Assembly (NCBI GenBank): GCA_900471515.1
Contig: UCFC01000012.1
Location: 1 to 61,744 of the forward strand
Reading direction: 5' to 3'
From: Hyphomicrobiales bacterium
GTDB taxonomy: Bacteria > Pseudomonadota > Alphaproteobacteria > Rhizobiales > Rhizobiaceae
DNA: 61,744 bases
Made by a program: the position numbers and the translations under genes. The notes beneath the pieces are model-generated. The model saw only the letters and a list, made by a program, of their open reading frames with translations, was not told the DNA's origin and searched no databases. This document shows, in pieces, positions 53,125-61,639 of the stretch (position 1 is its first letter; the number at the start of each line of letters is the position of its first letter).

Positions 53125-53334
53125 ATGGTCGCGCGAAGGGATATGACAAGCGACGAATGGAAGTGGCTTGTGCGGCTGTGCCAGCACGAAGCGGATAGCG
53201 TTCCCAAGGCAATCGAAGCGAGGTTGGTCGAACTCGGGCTGTCCGGGCCGGACGGCCTCTCGCGCGAAGCGCGAGACCTGGTTCAGCATGAACTGCTGAG
53301 CGAGCGGCGGAACCGGCTGCAAGGCCTTCATTGA
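53125..53334 (+). CDS. small hypothetical protein
   Basis: A 69-residue protein, MVARRDMTSDEWKWLVRLCQ onward, rich in charged residues and predicted helices, ending LLSERRNRLQGLH. GGGAGG precedes the ATG at 53125. It diverges from the HisKA_2 kinase gene. It does not look like the anti-sigma factor NepR, which I considered because HisKA_2/HWE kinases often lie near it. The function is unknown; it may be a small DNA-binding or adaptor protein. Confidence 0.55.
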   Translation: MVARRDMTSDEWKWLVRLCQHEADSVPKAIEARLVELGLSGPDGLSREARDLVQHELLSERRNRLQGLH

Positions 53335-53437
53335 GGATCGATCGGACGCGAAGCCTGCTCCCATGAGCCGGCCCTTCTCCTGACCATTGATAATCGCAAT
53401 CAGTGATTGCGCCCCCTTGCCTTCTTGATTTAAAACA

Positions 53438-53452
53438 TGACTACAAGAATCA
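53438..53452 (+). promoter_or_regulatory. RirA-type iron-responsive operator (TGA-N9-TCA)
   Basis: TGACTACAAGAATCA fits the TGA-N9-TCA core of the IRO box bound by RirA, the rhizobial iron regulator. It lies in an AT-rich stretch about 90 bases upstream of hutW and would repress the heme operon in iron-rich cells. Confidence 0.6.
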
Positions 53453-53542
53453 AGTTATGTTTGATGTGGAGCAAATAAGTCATGTTTTGTTTGCTCTAGC
53501 GTCCGCAGCCACAGGGAACAGGCATGGGAGTGCCGATTTCGG

Positions 53543-54898
53543 ATGGCATTGCAGACGGAAATTGCGCGTTACTTCGCGAACGAAAACAGTCAGTCTTCCC
53601 TGCGTGACGCCTTTTCGCGTCGCAGCGCCGTCATGCCGTTTCGGGGCAGACAACGCGTGCCGGATGACGAAATACAGTCACGCTGGTCGCTGTTGCTCAC
53701 TCAGGACGCCCTGCCCAAAAAGCGGCTGGTCTATGTACATGTGCCGTTCTGCGCCAACCATTGCCTCTTTTGCGGGTTCTATCGCAATGCTTATGTGCCC
53801 GATGCGGGCGCCAGCTATGTCGATCTCATCATCGGAGAGATTGAGAAGGAAGCCTCGGCCGCAGCGGTCCGTGAACGGCCGGTTCATGCCGTCTATATCG
53901 GCGGCGGCACTCCGACGGCGCTCCGCGCCGACGAACTGTTCCGCCTCCTATGCGCCATAAAGACGAGGCTGCCGCTCGCTGCCGATTGCGAGATCACCGT
54001 AGAAGGCCGCATCATCCATTTCGATCCTGAAAAGATCGACGCCTGCCTGGAGGCCGGGGCAAACCGGTTCTCCATCGGTGTCCAGAGTTTCGACACCGAT
54101 GTGCGCCGCCGTCAGGGGCGGCGCTCCTCACGACAGGAAGCCATAACATTTCTGGAAAATCTGGGCGGTCGCGACCGTGCGGCCGTGGTGATCGACCTGA
54201 TTTACGGCCTGCCCGGCCAAACGCTTGATATATGGCAGCAGGATCTGGAAACGGCCACGGCCCTCGGTGCCGACGGCATCGATCTCTACGGGTTGAACGT
54301 CATTCCGGGCACGCCGCTTTTTACGGCGCTGGCAGCGGGCAAGTTTTCCGATGCCTCCGAGCTGCGGCAGCTCGGAGATTTCTATCTTGCCGGTGACAGG
54401 CTGATGCAGCGAAAGAACTGGCGTCGCCTCTCCAACAACCATTGGGGCCGAACCACGCGTGAGAGGAACCTCTATAATCTGCTGATCAAGGAGGGCGCGG
54501 ACTGCCTGGCCTATGGCGCCGGCGCCGGAGGCACCCTGGGCGCCTACAGCTACGGGCTGACCGGCGAATTGGAGCGATATGGCGAACAGGTCCGCGCCGG
54601 CGGCAAACCGATAGCCATGCTGACCGTATCGGATTCGCTGCAGCAGGCCCGCGACGCGGTCACGGCAGGTTTTGAAGTCGGCCGCCTGGATCTGCGGTCC
54701 CTGGATGCGATCACGGGCCAGGAGATCAGCCTCATATTCAGCCCCCTTCTCGGTCAATGGCAGAAGGCCGGGCTTCTCACCGTAGCGGACGGCATCGTCG
54801 AACTCACCGTCGCCGGACGCTTCTGGTACGGCAACCTTATCTCCGCTTTCCAGAGCATTTTGAACGACAGGCTGCATCCGTCACAGGACGCGGCATGA
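53543..54898 (+). CDS. hutW: radical SAM heme-utilisation enzyme HutW/ChuW
   Basis: A 451-residue enzyme of the coproporphyrinogen oxidase-like radical SAM group. In the ChuW/HutW branch the enzyme opens heme anaerobically by methylation, freeing iron. Cys70, Cys74 and Cys77 (CANHCLFC) bind the iron-sulfur cluster; YIGGGTPTAL and GVQSFDTDVRRRQGRR are conserved in the branch. The ATG at 53543 has GGGAGTG about eleven bases upstream. It is followed by hutX after 31 bases. The family assignment rests on motifs and neighbours together. Confidence 0.88.
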   Translation: MALQTEIARYFANENSQSSLRDAFSRRSAVMPFRGRQRVPDDEIQSRWSLLLTQDALPKKRLVYVHVPFCANHCLFCGFYRNAYVPDAGASYVDLIIGEIEKEASAAAVRERPVHAVYIGGGTPTALRADELFRLLCAIKTRLPLAADCEITVEGRIIHFDPEKIDACLEAGANRFSIGVQSFDTDVRRRQGRRSSRQEAITFLENLGGRDRAAVVIDLIYGLPGQTLDIWQQDLETATALGADGIDLYGLNVIPGTPLFTALAAGKFSDASELRQLGDFYLAGDRLMQRKNWRRLSNNHWGRTTRERNLYNLLIKEGADCLAYGAGAGGTLGAYSYGLTGELERYGEQVRAGGKPIAMLTVSDSLQQARDAVTAGFEVGRLDLRSLDAITGQEISLIFSPLLGQWQKAGLLTVADGIVELTVAGRFWYGNLISAFQSILNDRLHPSQDAA

Positions 54899-54929
54899 AC
54901 GGCACCCCGTATGAAAGGAAACAATTCTG

Positions 54930-55463
54930 ATGCAGCAGCTCCCAATTTCCGAGAAAGTCGAACTCATCCGGCAAGCCATCGCGGCCAAGCCGGATGGAAT
55001 TCTCGAAGCTCTGGCGACCGAATATCACGTGCCGGTGCAAACCGTTGTCGAATGCCTGCCTGCCGATGGTCTCACGCGCATTGACGGGCAGCATTTCGTC
55101 GCAGTTCTGACCGATATTGCGCAATGGGGCGATATTACCTTCATTTGCCATTCGAAGGATGCCATCGTGGAATTCTGCGGCCCGCTGCCGGAAGGCAAGA
55201 TCGGGCATGGCATGTACAATCTTCAGGGAGGAAGGTCGGGCCTTTCAGGGCACCTGCGCCCGGAAAACTGCAAGGCCATCTTTCTTGTCCGCCGTCCGTT
55301 CATGGGCATGAAGACGCTTTCGGTGCAGTTCTTCAACGCGGATGGCGAGACCATTTTCAAGATCTACGTCGGGCGCGACGAAAAGCGCGCGCTCAAAAGC
55401 GATCAGGTAGAACGTTTCGAAAGACTGGCCGCCCTGTCTGCAAACGCCGCCGGAAATGCCTGA
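54930..55463 (+). CDS. hutX: heme-utilisation cytosolic carrier HutX/ChuX
   Basis: A 177-residue cytoplasmic heme-binding carrier that passes heme to HutW/ChuW or to HutZ-like enzymes. EALATEYHVPVQTVVECLP, WGDITFICHSKDAIVEFCGPLPEG and GHGMYNLQG are typical of HutX. AAGGAAACA precedes the ATG. It overlaps the next gene by eight bases. Confidence 0.92.
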   Translation: MQQLPISEKVELIRQAIAAKPDGILEALATEYHVPVQTVVECLPADGLTRIDGQHFVAVLTDIAQWGDITFICHSKDAIVEFCGPLPEGKIGHGMYNLQGGRSGLSGHLRPENCKAIFLVRRPFMGMKTLSVQFFNADGETIFKIYVGRDEKRALKSDQVERFERLAALSANAAGNA

Positions 55464-56139
55464 CATGCGGCCGTTGCTGATTTTTGGCGCGAGCAAGGGC
55501 GTCGGACTGGAACTTGCGCGACAGGAGCGCTCCTGCGGCAGGACGGTCTTCGCCCTGGTTCGCGAGCAATCCGATGCCGGAGGGATAGGAACGGCAGGGG
55601 CGATCGTCTTGCGCGGCGATGCGCTGAGGGCTGCGGATATTGCACGTGTGTTTGAACATGTGCGGGAAGAATGCGATGTCGTCTCGACCCTCGGCGGGCA
55701 ATCGGCAGATGGCCGACGCGCCGATGACGAGGGCAATGTCAATGTCATTGCCGAAGCGGAAAGGACAGGTGGCGTCAGCCGGTTTGTCCTTGTCACGTCC
55801 ATCGGCTGCGGAGAGATGGCGCCATTCCGCTCCGACCTGGCGATTGCCGCCTTCGGAGCGGCGGTCGATGCCAAGACCAGGGCAGAGGAGAGGCTGCGCA
55901 CATCCGGCATGCCATGGACAATCATCCGGCCAGGCGGGCTGTCGTCCGAACCGGCGACCGGCAGGGGCATACTTTCCGACGATCCCGAAATCCATGGTTT
56001 CATTCATCGGCAGGATGTCGCCGATCTGGTTTCCCGCGCGCTGCGCGATCCAGCCACGATCGGGCAGGCATTGGCGGCGGTCGATGCCGGGCGCATGACC
56101 TGCGTGCGTGCGGTGCGGCCCTTCCCGATTCTGGCCTGA
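55456..56139 (+). CDS. NAD(P)H-binding reductase, ChuY-like
   Basis: A 227-residue Rossmann-fold protein of the atypical SDR (NAD(P)-binding, BLVRB-like) group. LLIFGASKGVGLELARQ is the nucleotide loop, and SGMPWTIIRPGGLSSEPATG the substrate-side stretch. In enteric heme operons a similar protein, ChuY, reduces the tetrapyrrole made by ChuW. The start at 55456 overlaps hutX by eight bases; 55465 is an alternative. The operon position supports a tetrapyrrole-reductase role. Confidence 0.82.
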   Translation: MPDMRPLLIFGASKGVGLELARQERSCGRTVFALVREQSDAGGIGTAGAIVLRGDALRAADIARVFEHVREECDVVSTLGGQSADGRRADDEGNVNVIAEAERTGGVSRFVLVTSIGCGEMAPFRSDLAIAAFGAAVDAKTRAEERLRTSGMPWTIIRPGGLSSEPATGRGILSDDPEIHGFIHRQDVADLVSRALRDPATIGQALAAVDAGRMTCVRAVRPFPILA

Positions 56140-56148
56140 GGAAACAGC

Positions 56149-56529
56149 ATGCAGACAGCCATTGTCATGATCATCCTGACCGTGCTCCCCGGCGGCGATA
56201 TTTCCTCGAGTTTCGTCAACATCGATACGCGGGACGAGTGCCAGACACGCCTTCAGCGCATCGAGCCGATCCTTCGCAACGGCAAGATCGAGGTGAAGGA
56301 GGCAGGGTGTTTCCGCGGCGAGGCGCAGTTCGACGACTTCGACCACGCTCCGCCAGAGGATGCGCCTCGTTTCAGCTATCTGGTCAGCCTCCAGGCTGAC
56401 CGGGCCGATGTGAGGGAAATGGAAAGCCCCGGGGCCTGCCGTGACGCGTTGCCCCGGCAATCGCCGCAGCACGGCCTCCGGCACTATTGCACGCTTTCAA
56501 CTCAAGGTCCGAAAACGACCGGCAACTGA
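56149..56529 (+). CDS. small cysteine-containing hypothetical protein in the heme operon
   Basis: A 126-residue protein with a hydrophobic start (MQTAIVMIILTVLPGG) that may be a short signal or anchor. Four cysteines occur in DECQTRL, AGCFRG, GACRDAL and HYCTLS, a number that would suit two disulfide bonds in the periplasm. GAGGAAACAGC precedes the ATG, ten bases after the reductase stop. I do not recognise a family. Its place between the heme enzymes and the TonB receptor suggests a role in heme uptake. Confidence 0.6.
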   Translation: MQTAIVMIILTVLPGGDISSSFVNIDTRDECQTRLQRIEPILRNGKIEVKEAGCFRGEAQFDDFDHAPPEDAPRFSYLVSLQADRADVREMESPGACRDALPRQSPQHGLRHYCTLSTQGPKTTGN

Positions 56530-56598
56530 CCACGTCGCCGCGCCGAGAGGGGAAAACCGTCGCGGTCCGCGGGCACAATCTAGAACGGAGAGATAGTG

Positions 56599-58761
56599 AT
56601 GAGAGTCTTGGGGGCGCGGGGATCACTCCCCGCGGGCGCTGGTTTGCGCCGTTTTCTGGCTGCCGCATTGCTGGTGTCGGTTGCTCCGGCAAGCCCGCGT
56701 TCCGCCTTCGCGCAGGAAGGGACGACGACCTGGCTGGATACGATCACGATCGCAGGCACGCGCACGGAACTTGCCGTTCGCGACAATCCCCGGTCGGTAA
56801 CGGTGATCGACAGCGAGGATATCGAGCGCCAGGCCCCGGAGGGCCTTGCCGAAATGCTCCGCGACGTGCCGGGCGTGGAAATCGCCGACGATTCCGTTGC
56901 CGGCATGAAGCGGCTGCGTATTCGCGGCGAAAGCTCCCGGCGGGTAACGATACTTGTCGATGGCCAGGAGATTACCGACCACAGCACCTACGGGACGCCT
57001 TTGCTTGTCGACCCGGCAACCGTCGAACGCATCGAGATCGTGCGCGGCCCCTCCTCCGTATTGTACGGCGCCAAGGCCATTGGCGGCGTCGTCAATATCA
57101 TTACCAAGAAGGGAGCGAACAAACCGGTGCAGCTCGAGACCGGCGGCAGCTACTATTCCGGCTCGAAGGGATGGCAGAGCTGGGCGGCAATTTCCGGCAG
57201 CAAGGCCGGCTTCGACTACCGACTCTCGGGCACCGTGGATCGCCACGGCAACCGCGTCGTGCCGAAGGGCACATATTCATCGACCGGCGAATTGGATGAT
57301 ACATCCTTCAACGACCGGAACCTTTACGCGCACCTTGGCTATCGGTTCGGTGAAGACGACAACCATTATCTTGCGCTGAAACTCGAGCAATATCAGCTGG
57401 AAAGTGAGGGCTGGCCGGGGGAACTGTCCGACTCCGTTCAGAAATTCAAAATCGACCTTCCCAAACGCGACAGACGCAAGGTTGGCCTCTTCTACGACGG
57501 CGACGACATCAACGAAACCGTGCGCAAGATTCACGTCGATCTCTACTACCAGACCATCGACCGGCTGTTTGAAAATGACGTTCTGACGACGGCTGGCCCC
57601 AACCGAACCGTCGGGGTCGTGTCGACATCCGACGATCGTATCATCGACTACGGCGCGAATGCGCAAATCGATCTCGATCTTTGGAACGGGCATCGCACGA
57701 TCGTCGACGCTCAATACCTGTCCGACAATCTCACGACCCGAAAAACCACAAGAACAACGATGACGGGCTTTGCACCCTTCCCCGTCACGACCTCCTCTTT
57801 CTCACGAGACAAGGCGCATATCGATACTTTTTCCCTCTATGGGCAGGACGAATGGGACCTGACAGACGACCTCAAGCTGACGTCCGGCCTGAGGCTCTAT
57901 CACACCCGGACAGGACTGGATGAGACGACGGTGGCGGACCGGGCAGATTTCAAGGGAACCAACGATACCCAGCTGCTCTCCTCCCTGGGGCTGAGCTGGG
58001 CGGCCCTTGAGACGACCACACTGCGCGCCAGCTATTCGGAAGGTTACATAACGCCAACCCTGTTGCAGCTGTTCAGTTCCACGACCGCCGGCGGGCAGGG
58101 AACGACATATGGCAACCCCGATCTCGGTCCGGAATTTGCCCGCAACTTCGAAGTCGGCGCCCGCTATGAGGACGGTGGTTTGACCTTCGATGCCGCTGCC
58201 TTCTACTCCCGGGCGAAGGACTATATCACCACGACGCGATGCGTGACCGTCACAACCTATTGCCTGACAACCGGCACGTCGTCTTCGCCGTCATCCATCT
58301 ATGTCAATGCCGACAGCGCCTCCACGTTCGGACTGGAGTTCCTGGCGGAATACGATCTGGCCGGAACGGGTTTCTCGCCCTATGTGAGCGGCACCTGGAT
58401 TCGCCGAAAGCTGGAATATTCGAGTTTCTCCACCTACGACAGCGACACGCCCGCCCTGTCCGGCCGCATTGGCGTCAAATATGAAGGCGAGTGGCAGGAT
58501 ATGCCGTTCTGGGCCGATCTCTTCATGCGCGGATCTGTTGCCACAAAACAAACCTATCTGGGCGGCAGCGGCATCGTTACCGACGAACTGCCGGGTTGGG
58601 GCACGCTGAATTTTGCCTTTGGCGGCAGTCATGGCGAAGATGAGCGGCTCAGCTTCTCCGTGCAGGTCAACAATATCCTGGACAAGGATTACAGGCCGAC
58701 ATTCGGAGAATTGCCGGCTGTCGGGCGAAGCATCGAGCTTAGCGCACGCGTGACGTTCTGA
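56599..58761 (+). CDS. TonB-dependent heme/hemoglobin receptor
   Basis: A 720-residue outer-membrane receptor. The signal peptide ends near SAFAQE; the TonB box-like LDTITIAGTRTE and a plug domain (GVEIADDSVAGMKRLRIRGESSRRVTILVDGQEI) follow. The barrel ends in a C-terminal phenylalanine (ELSARVTF). LRASYSEGYITPTLLQLF and YGNPDLGPE resemble the FRAP and NPDL boxes of heme receptors. CGGAGAGA precedes the ATG at 56599. It is the last gene of the hutWX operon and has no ABC transporter genes beside it, so periplasm-to-cytoplasm transport must be encoded elsewhere. Confidence 0.9.
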   Translation: MRVLGARGSLPAGAGLRRFLAAALLVSVAPASPRSAFAQEGTTTWLDTITIAGTRTELAVRDNPRSVTVIDSEDIERQAPEGLAEMLRDVPGVEIADDSVAGMKRLRIRGESSRRVTILVDGQEITDHSTYGTPLLVDPATVERIEIVRGPSSVLYGAKAIGGVVNIITKKGANKPVQLETGGSYYSGSKGWQSWAAISGSKAGFDYRLSGTVDRHGNRVVPKGTYSSTGELDDTSFNDRNLYAHLGYRFGEDDNHYLALKLEQYQLESEGWPGELSDSVQKFKIDLPKRDRRKVGLFYDGDDINETVRKIHVDLYYQTIDRLFENDVLTTAGPNRTVGVVSTSDDRIIDYGANAQIDLDLWNGHRTIVDAQYLSDNLTTRKTTRTTMTGFAPFPVTTSSFSRDKAHIDTFSLYGQDEWDLTDDLKLTSGLRLYHTRTGLDETTVADRADFKGTNDTQLLSSLGLSWAALETTTLRASYSEGYITPTLLQLFSSTTAGGQGTTYGNPDLGPEFARNFEVGARYEDGGLTFDAAAFYSRAKDYITTTRCVTVTTYCLTTGTSSSPSSIYVNADSASTFGLEFLAEYDLAGTGFSPYVSGTWIRRKLEYSSFSTYDSDTPALSGRIGVKYEGEWQDMPFWADLFMRGSVATKQTYLGGSGIVTDELPGWGTLNFAFGGSHGEDERLSFSVQVNNILDKDYRPTFGELPAVGRSIELSARVTF

Positions 58762-58852
58762 CGCTTCCGCCCGGGCCAAGGCGCGCGCCGAAGCCGTCCG
58801 GTTTGATTTGTTCGGCAGAAAGCGCGCGACTAGCAGATGAAGCTGTATCTCA

Positions 58853-58882
58853 GGTGAACGGCGTTTTCAGCGCCGGTTCACC
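58853..58882 (+). terminator. hairpin after the TonB receptor gene
   Basis: GGTGAACGGCG and CGCCGGTTCACC pair with one bulged base around a TTTTCAG loop. No T run follows, so termination strength is uncertain. It separates the heme operon from the GCG_CRPN-type gene. Confidence 0.5.
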
Positions 58883-58922
58883 GGGGCAGGTGCTAAATCC
58901 CCCGGCAATCGGAGAAACGAAC

Positions 58923-59216
58923 ATGCGAAAACTTCTAGTCACCGCGGCCGTCCTCGCAGCCGGAATAACCGCTGGAGCCGCGAATGCAGCACCTGTCGGT
59001 AACATTGCGGTGCCGGCAGCCTCGAACGTCGTAACGGTCGATTTTGCATGTGGCCGCGGTTATCACCTGAGCCCCCGCGGCTTCTGCCGGCCCAATCGGT
59101 GGGCACCCCCGCCACCGCGCTATTACGGTTGGCATCGCAGCTACGGCTGGGACCGTCCGCATTACGGCTGGCGCGAATACAGACGCCACGATCGCTGGAA
59201 TCGCGACTGGCGGTAG
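58923..59216 (+). CDS. GCG_CRPN-type small exported protein
   Basis: A 97-residue protein with a clear signal peptide (MRKLLVTAAVLAAGITAGAANA). The mature part carries FACGRGYHLSPRGFCRPN, a variant of the GCG-CRPN motif, followed by a Pro-Arg-Tyr-Trp-rich tail with repeated YGWxR units. Such proteins are common in rhizobia with unknown function. CGGAGAAACGAAC precedes the ATG. The two cysteines probably form a disulfide. Confidence 0.78.
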   Translation: MRKLLVTAAVLAAGITAGAANAAPVGNIAVPAASNVVTVDFACGRGYHLSPRGFCRPNRWAPPPPRYYGWHRSYGWDRPHYGWREYRRHDRWNRDWR

Positions 59217-59299
59217 TCACCCTTCAGCGGACAGCCGAGATTGGCAAAGCCGCCCCGGCGGGCGGCACGCCTTCCTCTTTTCTGCCGGTGATGAGAGCT

Positions 59300-59698
59300 T
59301 CAGTTCGCTCGCTCGGCAAGTTCGATGAGGATGCCGTCGGGATCGCGTACGAACGCTACCTTGTGCAGTATCTCGCGATTGATGGCGAGGCGCGGCGGCT
59401 CCTTGAGCTCGACGCCGCCCCTCTTCAGCTTTGCGAAGGTCTCGTCGATATTCTCGAACAGGAACGTCAGGTGCCTGAGCCCGGCAGCACCTTCCGGGAC
59501 GTCGACGGCCCGCGCGGCACCGCCGACGGGCGCGAAGATTTCCAGCATCGCGCCACCGGCATCGAGGAAGGCGATATCGGAGCCATCGGACCCGGTCTTG
59601 CGCAGATGCAGGCGCAGGCCGAGAAGCGTGCAGTAGAATTCGATGGCACGGTCCATATCGCTGACCGTCATACCAATGTGCTCGAAGGCTTTCAGCAT
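59300..59698 (-). CDS. VOC (glyoxalase/dioxygenase) family protein
   Basis: A 132-residue protein of the vicinal oxygen chelate fold. FEHIGMTVSDMDRAIEFYCTLLG and LRHLTFLFENIDETFAKL are the two beta-alpha-beta-beta-beta units, and FVRDPDGILIELAE the C-terminal metal-binding Glu strand. It starts two bases after the FadR-type gene stop behind GAAGGG, so it is in an operon with that regulator. Metal-dependent isomerase or lyase activity on a sugar acid would fit but is not shown. Confidence 0.87.
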   Translation of the reverse strand: MLKAFEHIGMTVSDMDRAIEFYCTLLGLRLHLRKTGSDGSDIAFLDAGGAMLEIFAPVGGAARAVDVPEGAAGLRHLTFLFENIDETFAKLKRGGVELKEPPRLAINREILHKVAFVRDPDGILIELAERAN

Positions 59699-59700
59699 TT

Positions 59701-60471
59701 TCAGAGGCCCTTCTTTTCGTCGAGCTGCATAATGTCCGGAGAAAACCGGCCGCGCTCGTATGCGTCCATCAACTCGTTGCTCACATTGCGTATATGTCGG
59801 GCCATGGCCTTGTAGGCGGCGTCCGGGTTGCGCAGGCGAAGAGCAGTCAGGACGGCGTGATGGTCGCCGATCCACAGCGGGCGCACGCTCGGTGCGTGAA
59901 TATGTTCGTGCAGCTTGCGCCACATCACGGATTCGTCCCTCTGCGCCCAGAGAGCCTCGACAATCGAGACGATGATGGCATTGCCAGTCATGCGCGCGAT
60001 CGTCATGTGGAAGTCGCGGTCGCCCTTTTCCTTGAGCAGCATGACATTGGTCTCCTGCTCCATCTGGGCAATGCATTCTTCGAGCACGAGGATATCGTAA
60101 TTCGTCGCCCGTTCCGCAGCCATGGCGGCCGCGCTCGACTCGACCGCGAGCCGCGCCTCCAGCAGCTCGAACGGACCTGGGCCGATATCGGCGCTGATCT
60201 TGTCGAAATTGCTCGGGACGTTTCTTGCCGGCAGCACCACGATGCCCGCCCGGCCCTTGACCTCGACGATACCGCGCATCTCAAGCGCAATAACGGCCTC
60301 GCGCACGACGGGCCGGCTGACCTGGAGCTCCTCGGCCAACTCCCGCTCGGAGGGCATGCGCCACTCCGGATTTGCGGCGTTCGCCTCGATCATGCGGGCG
60401 ATGCGTCGGGCAACGATCTGGTACAGACGCTGTTCACCCTGAACTCGGAAGCCTTGTGCGGCGAACTCCAT
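59701..60471 (-). CDS. FadR/GntR-family transcriptional regulator (FCD domain)
   Basis: A 256-residue regulator. The N-terminal winged helix-turn-helix (MPSERELAEELQVSRPVVREAVIALEMRGIVEVKGRAGIVVL) is followed by an FCD all-helical ligand domain with metal-site histidines (DRDFHMTIARMTGN and EHIHAPSVRPLWIGDHHAVLTAL). Such regulators usually respond to sugar acids such as hexuronates or galactonate. It lies between the Gfo/Idh and VOC genes on the minus strand and is the likely local regulator. Confidence 0.9.
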   Translation of the reverse strand: MEFAAQGFRVQGEQRLYQIVARRIARMIEANAANPEWRMPSERELAEELQVSRPVVREAVIALEMRGIVEVKGRAGIVVLPARNVPSNFDKISADIGPGPFELLEARLAVESSAAAMAAERATNYDILVLEECIAQMEQETNVMLLKEKGDRDFHMTIARMTGNAIIVSIVEALWAQRDESVMWRKLHEHIHAPSVRPLWIGDHHAVLTALRLRNPDAAYKAMARHIRNVSNELMDAYERGRFSPDIMQLDEKKGL

Positions 60472-60532
60472 TCACTCTCTCCTTGTCTGCGCCGCCCGCT
60501 CGAGCGACGCGACTTTGCGATGGCCTATTCTA

Positions 60533-61627
60533 TCAGGCGTTGGCGGCCAGGCGCTGCTCCTCTTCAGGAAGCCAGGAACGATACAGCGGATGGTCCGCCG
60601 CAATGGGCATCGGCGTCGGCCGGCCGGTGCGCTGCGAATAGTAAGCGGCCGTCACCAGTTCGAGCGAGTTGCGTGCGTCCTGCAGCGTGACCGGCGGATC
60701 CCTGTCTTCCATAAGCGCTTGATGGAACAGCTCGAACTGGCGCGTATAGCCATCTTCCTTCGGCTGGTAGCCGGCAAGCACGTCATCCACCGCCTTCTGA
60801 TGTTCCTCCGTACCGGCGGTGAAGGTCCAGGGGTCGCGGCCCATCGTGTAGGGCTCCAGAATGCTTTCGGCGACGAGATCGCTGAAGCAGAAACGCAGCC
60901 TTGAGATTTCCTTGCGCGAACCGAGCGTCATCGACAGCGTGGCGAGCGAGCCGTTCTGCATTTTCACGGCAAGCGCCATCGTATCCTCGACCTCGATCCT
61001 GTTGAGGAGCGTGGCGCCATAGGCAAAGACCTCGGCGCAGGCGCCGTGGACGTAATTCAGCATATCATGCGCGTGGATCGCATGGCCGAGCAGGCCACCG
61101 CCAAGCTCCGTCGCCCATTTGCCGCGCCACGGAACCTCGTAATAGGCGGGGCCGCGCCACCAATGGGTCTCGATCGTCGTCATGAACGGCCGGCCGGTGA
61201 GGCCCCGCTCGATAAGCAGTTTCAGTTTCTGCAGGCCGCTTCCATAGCGGTACTGGAAGATCGGCATCAGCTTCTTGCCGGAGCGGGCGACGATGCGGCT
61301 CATCTCGTCGACGTCGGCGATGGAGCCGAAGAGCGGCTTTTCGCAGATCACATGCTTGCCGCTTTCGATCGCCTTCTTGCACAGGGCAAAATGCGAATCC
61401 GGCGGCGTCGACACGTCGATGATGTCGAGATCGTCACGCGCGAAAAGCTCTTCGACATTCTGGGTATATTGCGAAATGCCGTGCTTGGCGCAGAGTTCGC
61501 GGCCGCGATCTTCGTCCAGAGAGCAAAGTACGGGGACTTCGAAAAGGTCTTTGTTCCAGTCGTAGCCGATCAGGTGACGGGCGGCGATGCCCGCACCGAC
61601 GACGCCGACACGCAATTTCTTCGTCAT
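60533..61627 (-). CDS. Gfo/Idh/MocA-family oxidoreductase
   Basis: A 364-residue NAD(P)-dependent dehydrogenase. MTKKLRVGVVGAGIAARHLIGY is the Rossmann loop, VICEKPLFGS the EKP motif, and ELGGGLLGHAIHAHDML the active-site His region. GGAGGAG precedes the ATG and overlaps the region after the upstream gene's stop. Together with the FadR-type regulator and VOC protein it suggests a small sugar- or inositol-derived catabolic operon. Confidence 0.9.
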   Translation of the reverse strand: MTKKLRVGVVGAGIAARHLIGYDWNKDLFEVPVLCSLDEDRGRELCAKHGISQYTQNVEELFARDDLDIIDVSTPPDSHFALCKKAIESGKHVICEKPLFGSIADVDEMSRIVARSGKKLMPIFQYRYGSGLQKLKLLIERGLTGRPFMTTIETHWWRGPAYYEVPWRGKWATELGGGLLGHAIHAHDMLNYVHGACAEVFAYGATLLNRIEVEDTMALAVKMQNGSLATLSMTLGSRKEISRLRFCFSDLVAESILEPYTMGRDPWTFTAGTEEHQKAVDDVLAGYQPKEDGYTRQFELFHQALMEDRDPPVTLQDARNSLELVTAAYYSQRTGRPTPMPIAADHPLYRSWLPEEEQRLAANA

Positions 61628-61639
61628 ATATTCTCCTCC

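Noticed and set aside
53125..53334. NepR-type anti-sigma factor next to the HisKA_2 kinase
   Set aside because: The small protein lacks NepR-like sequence, and no phyR or ecfG gene is adjacent.
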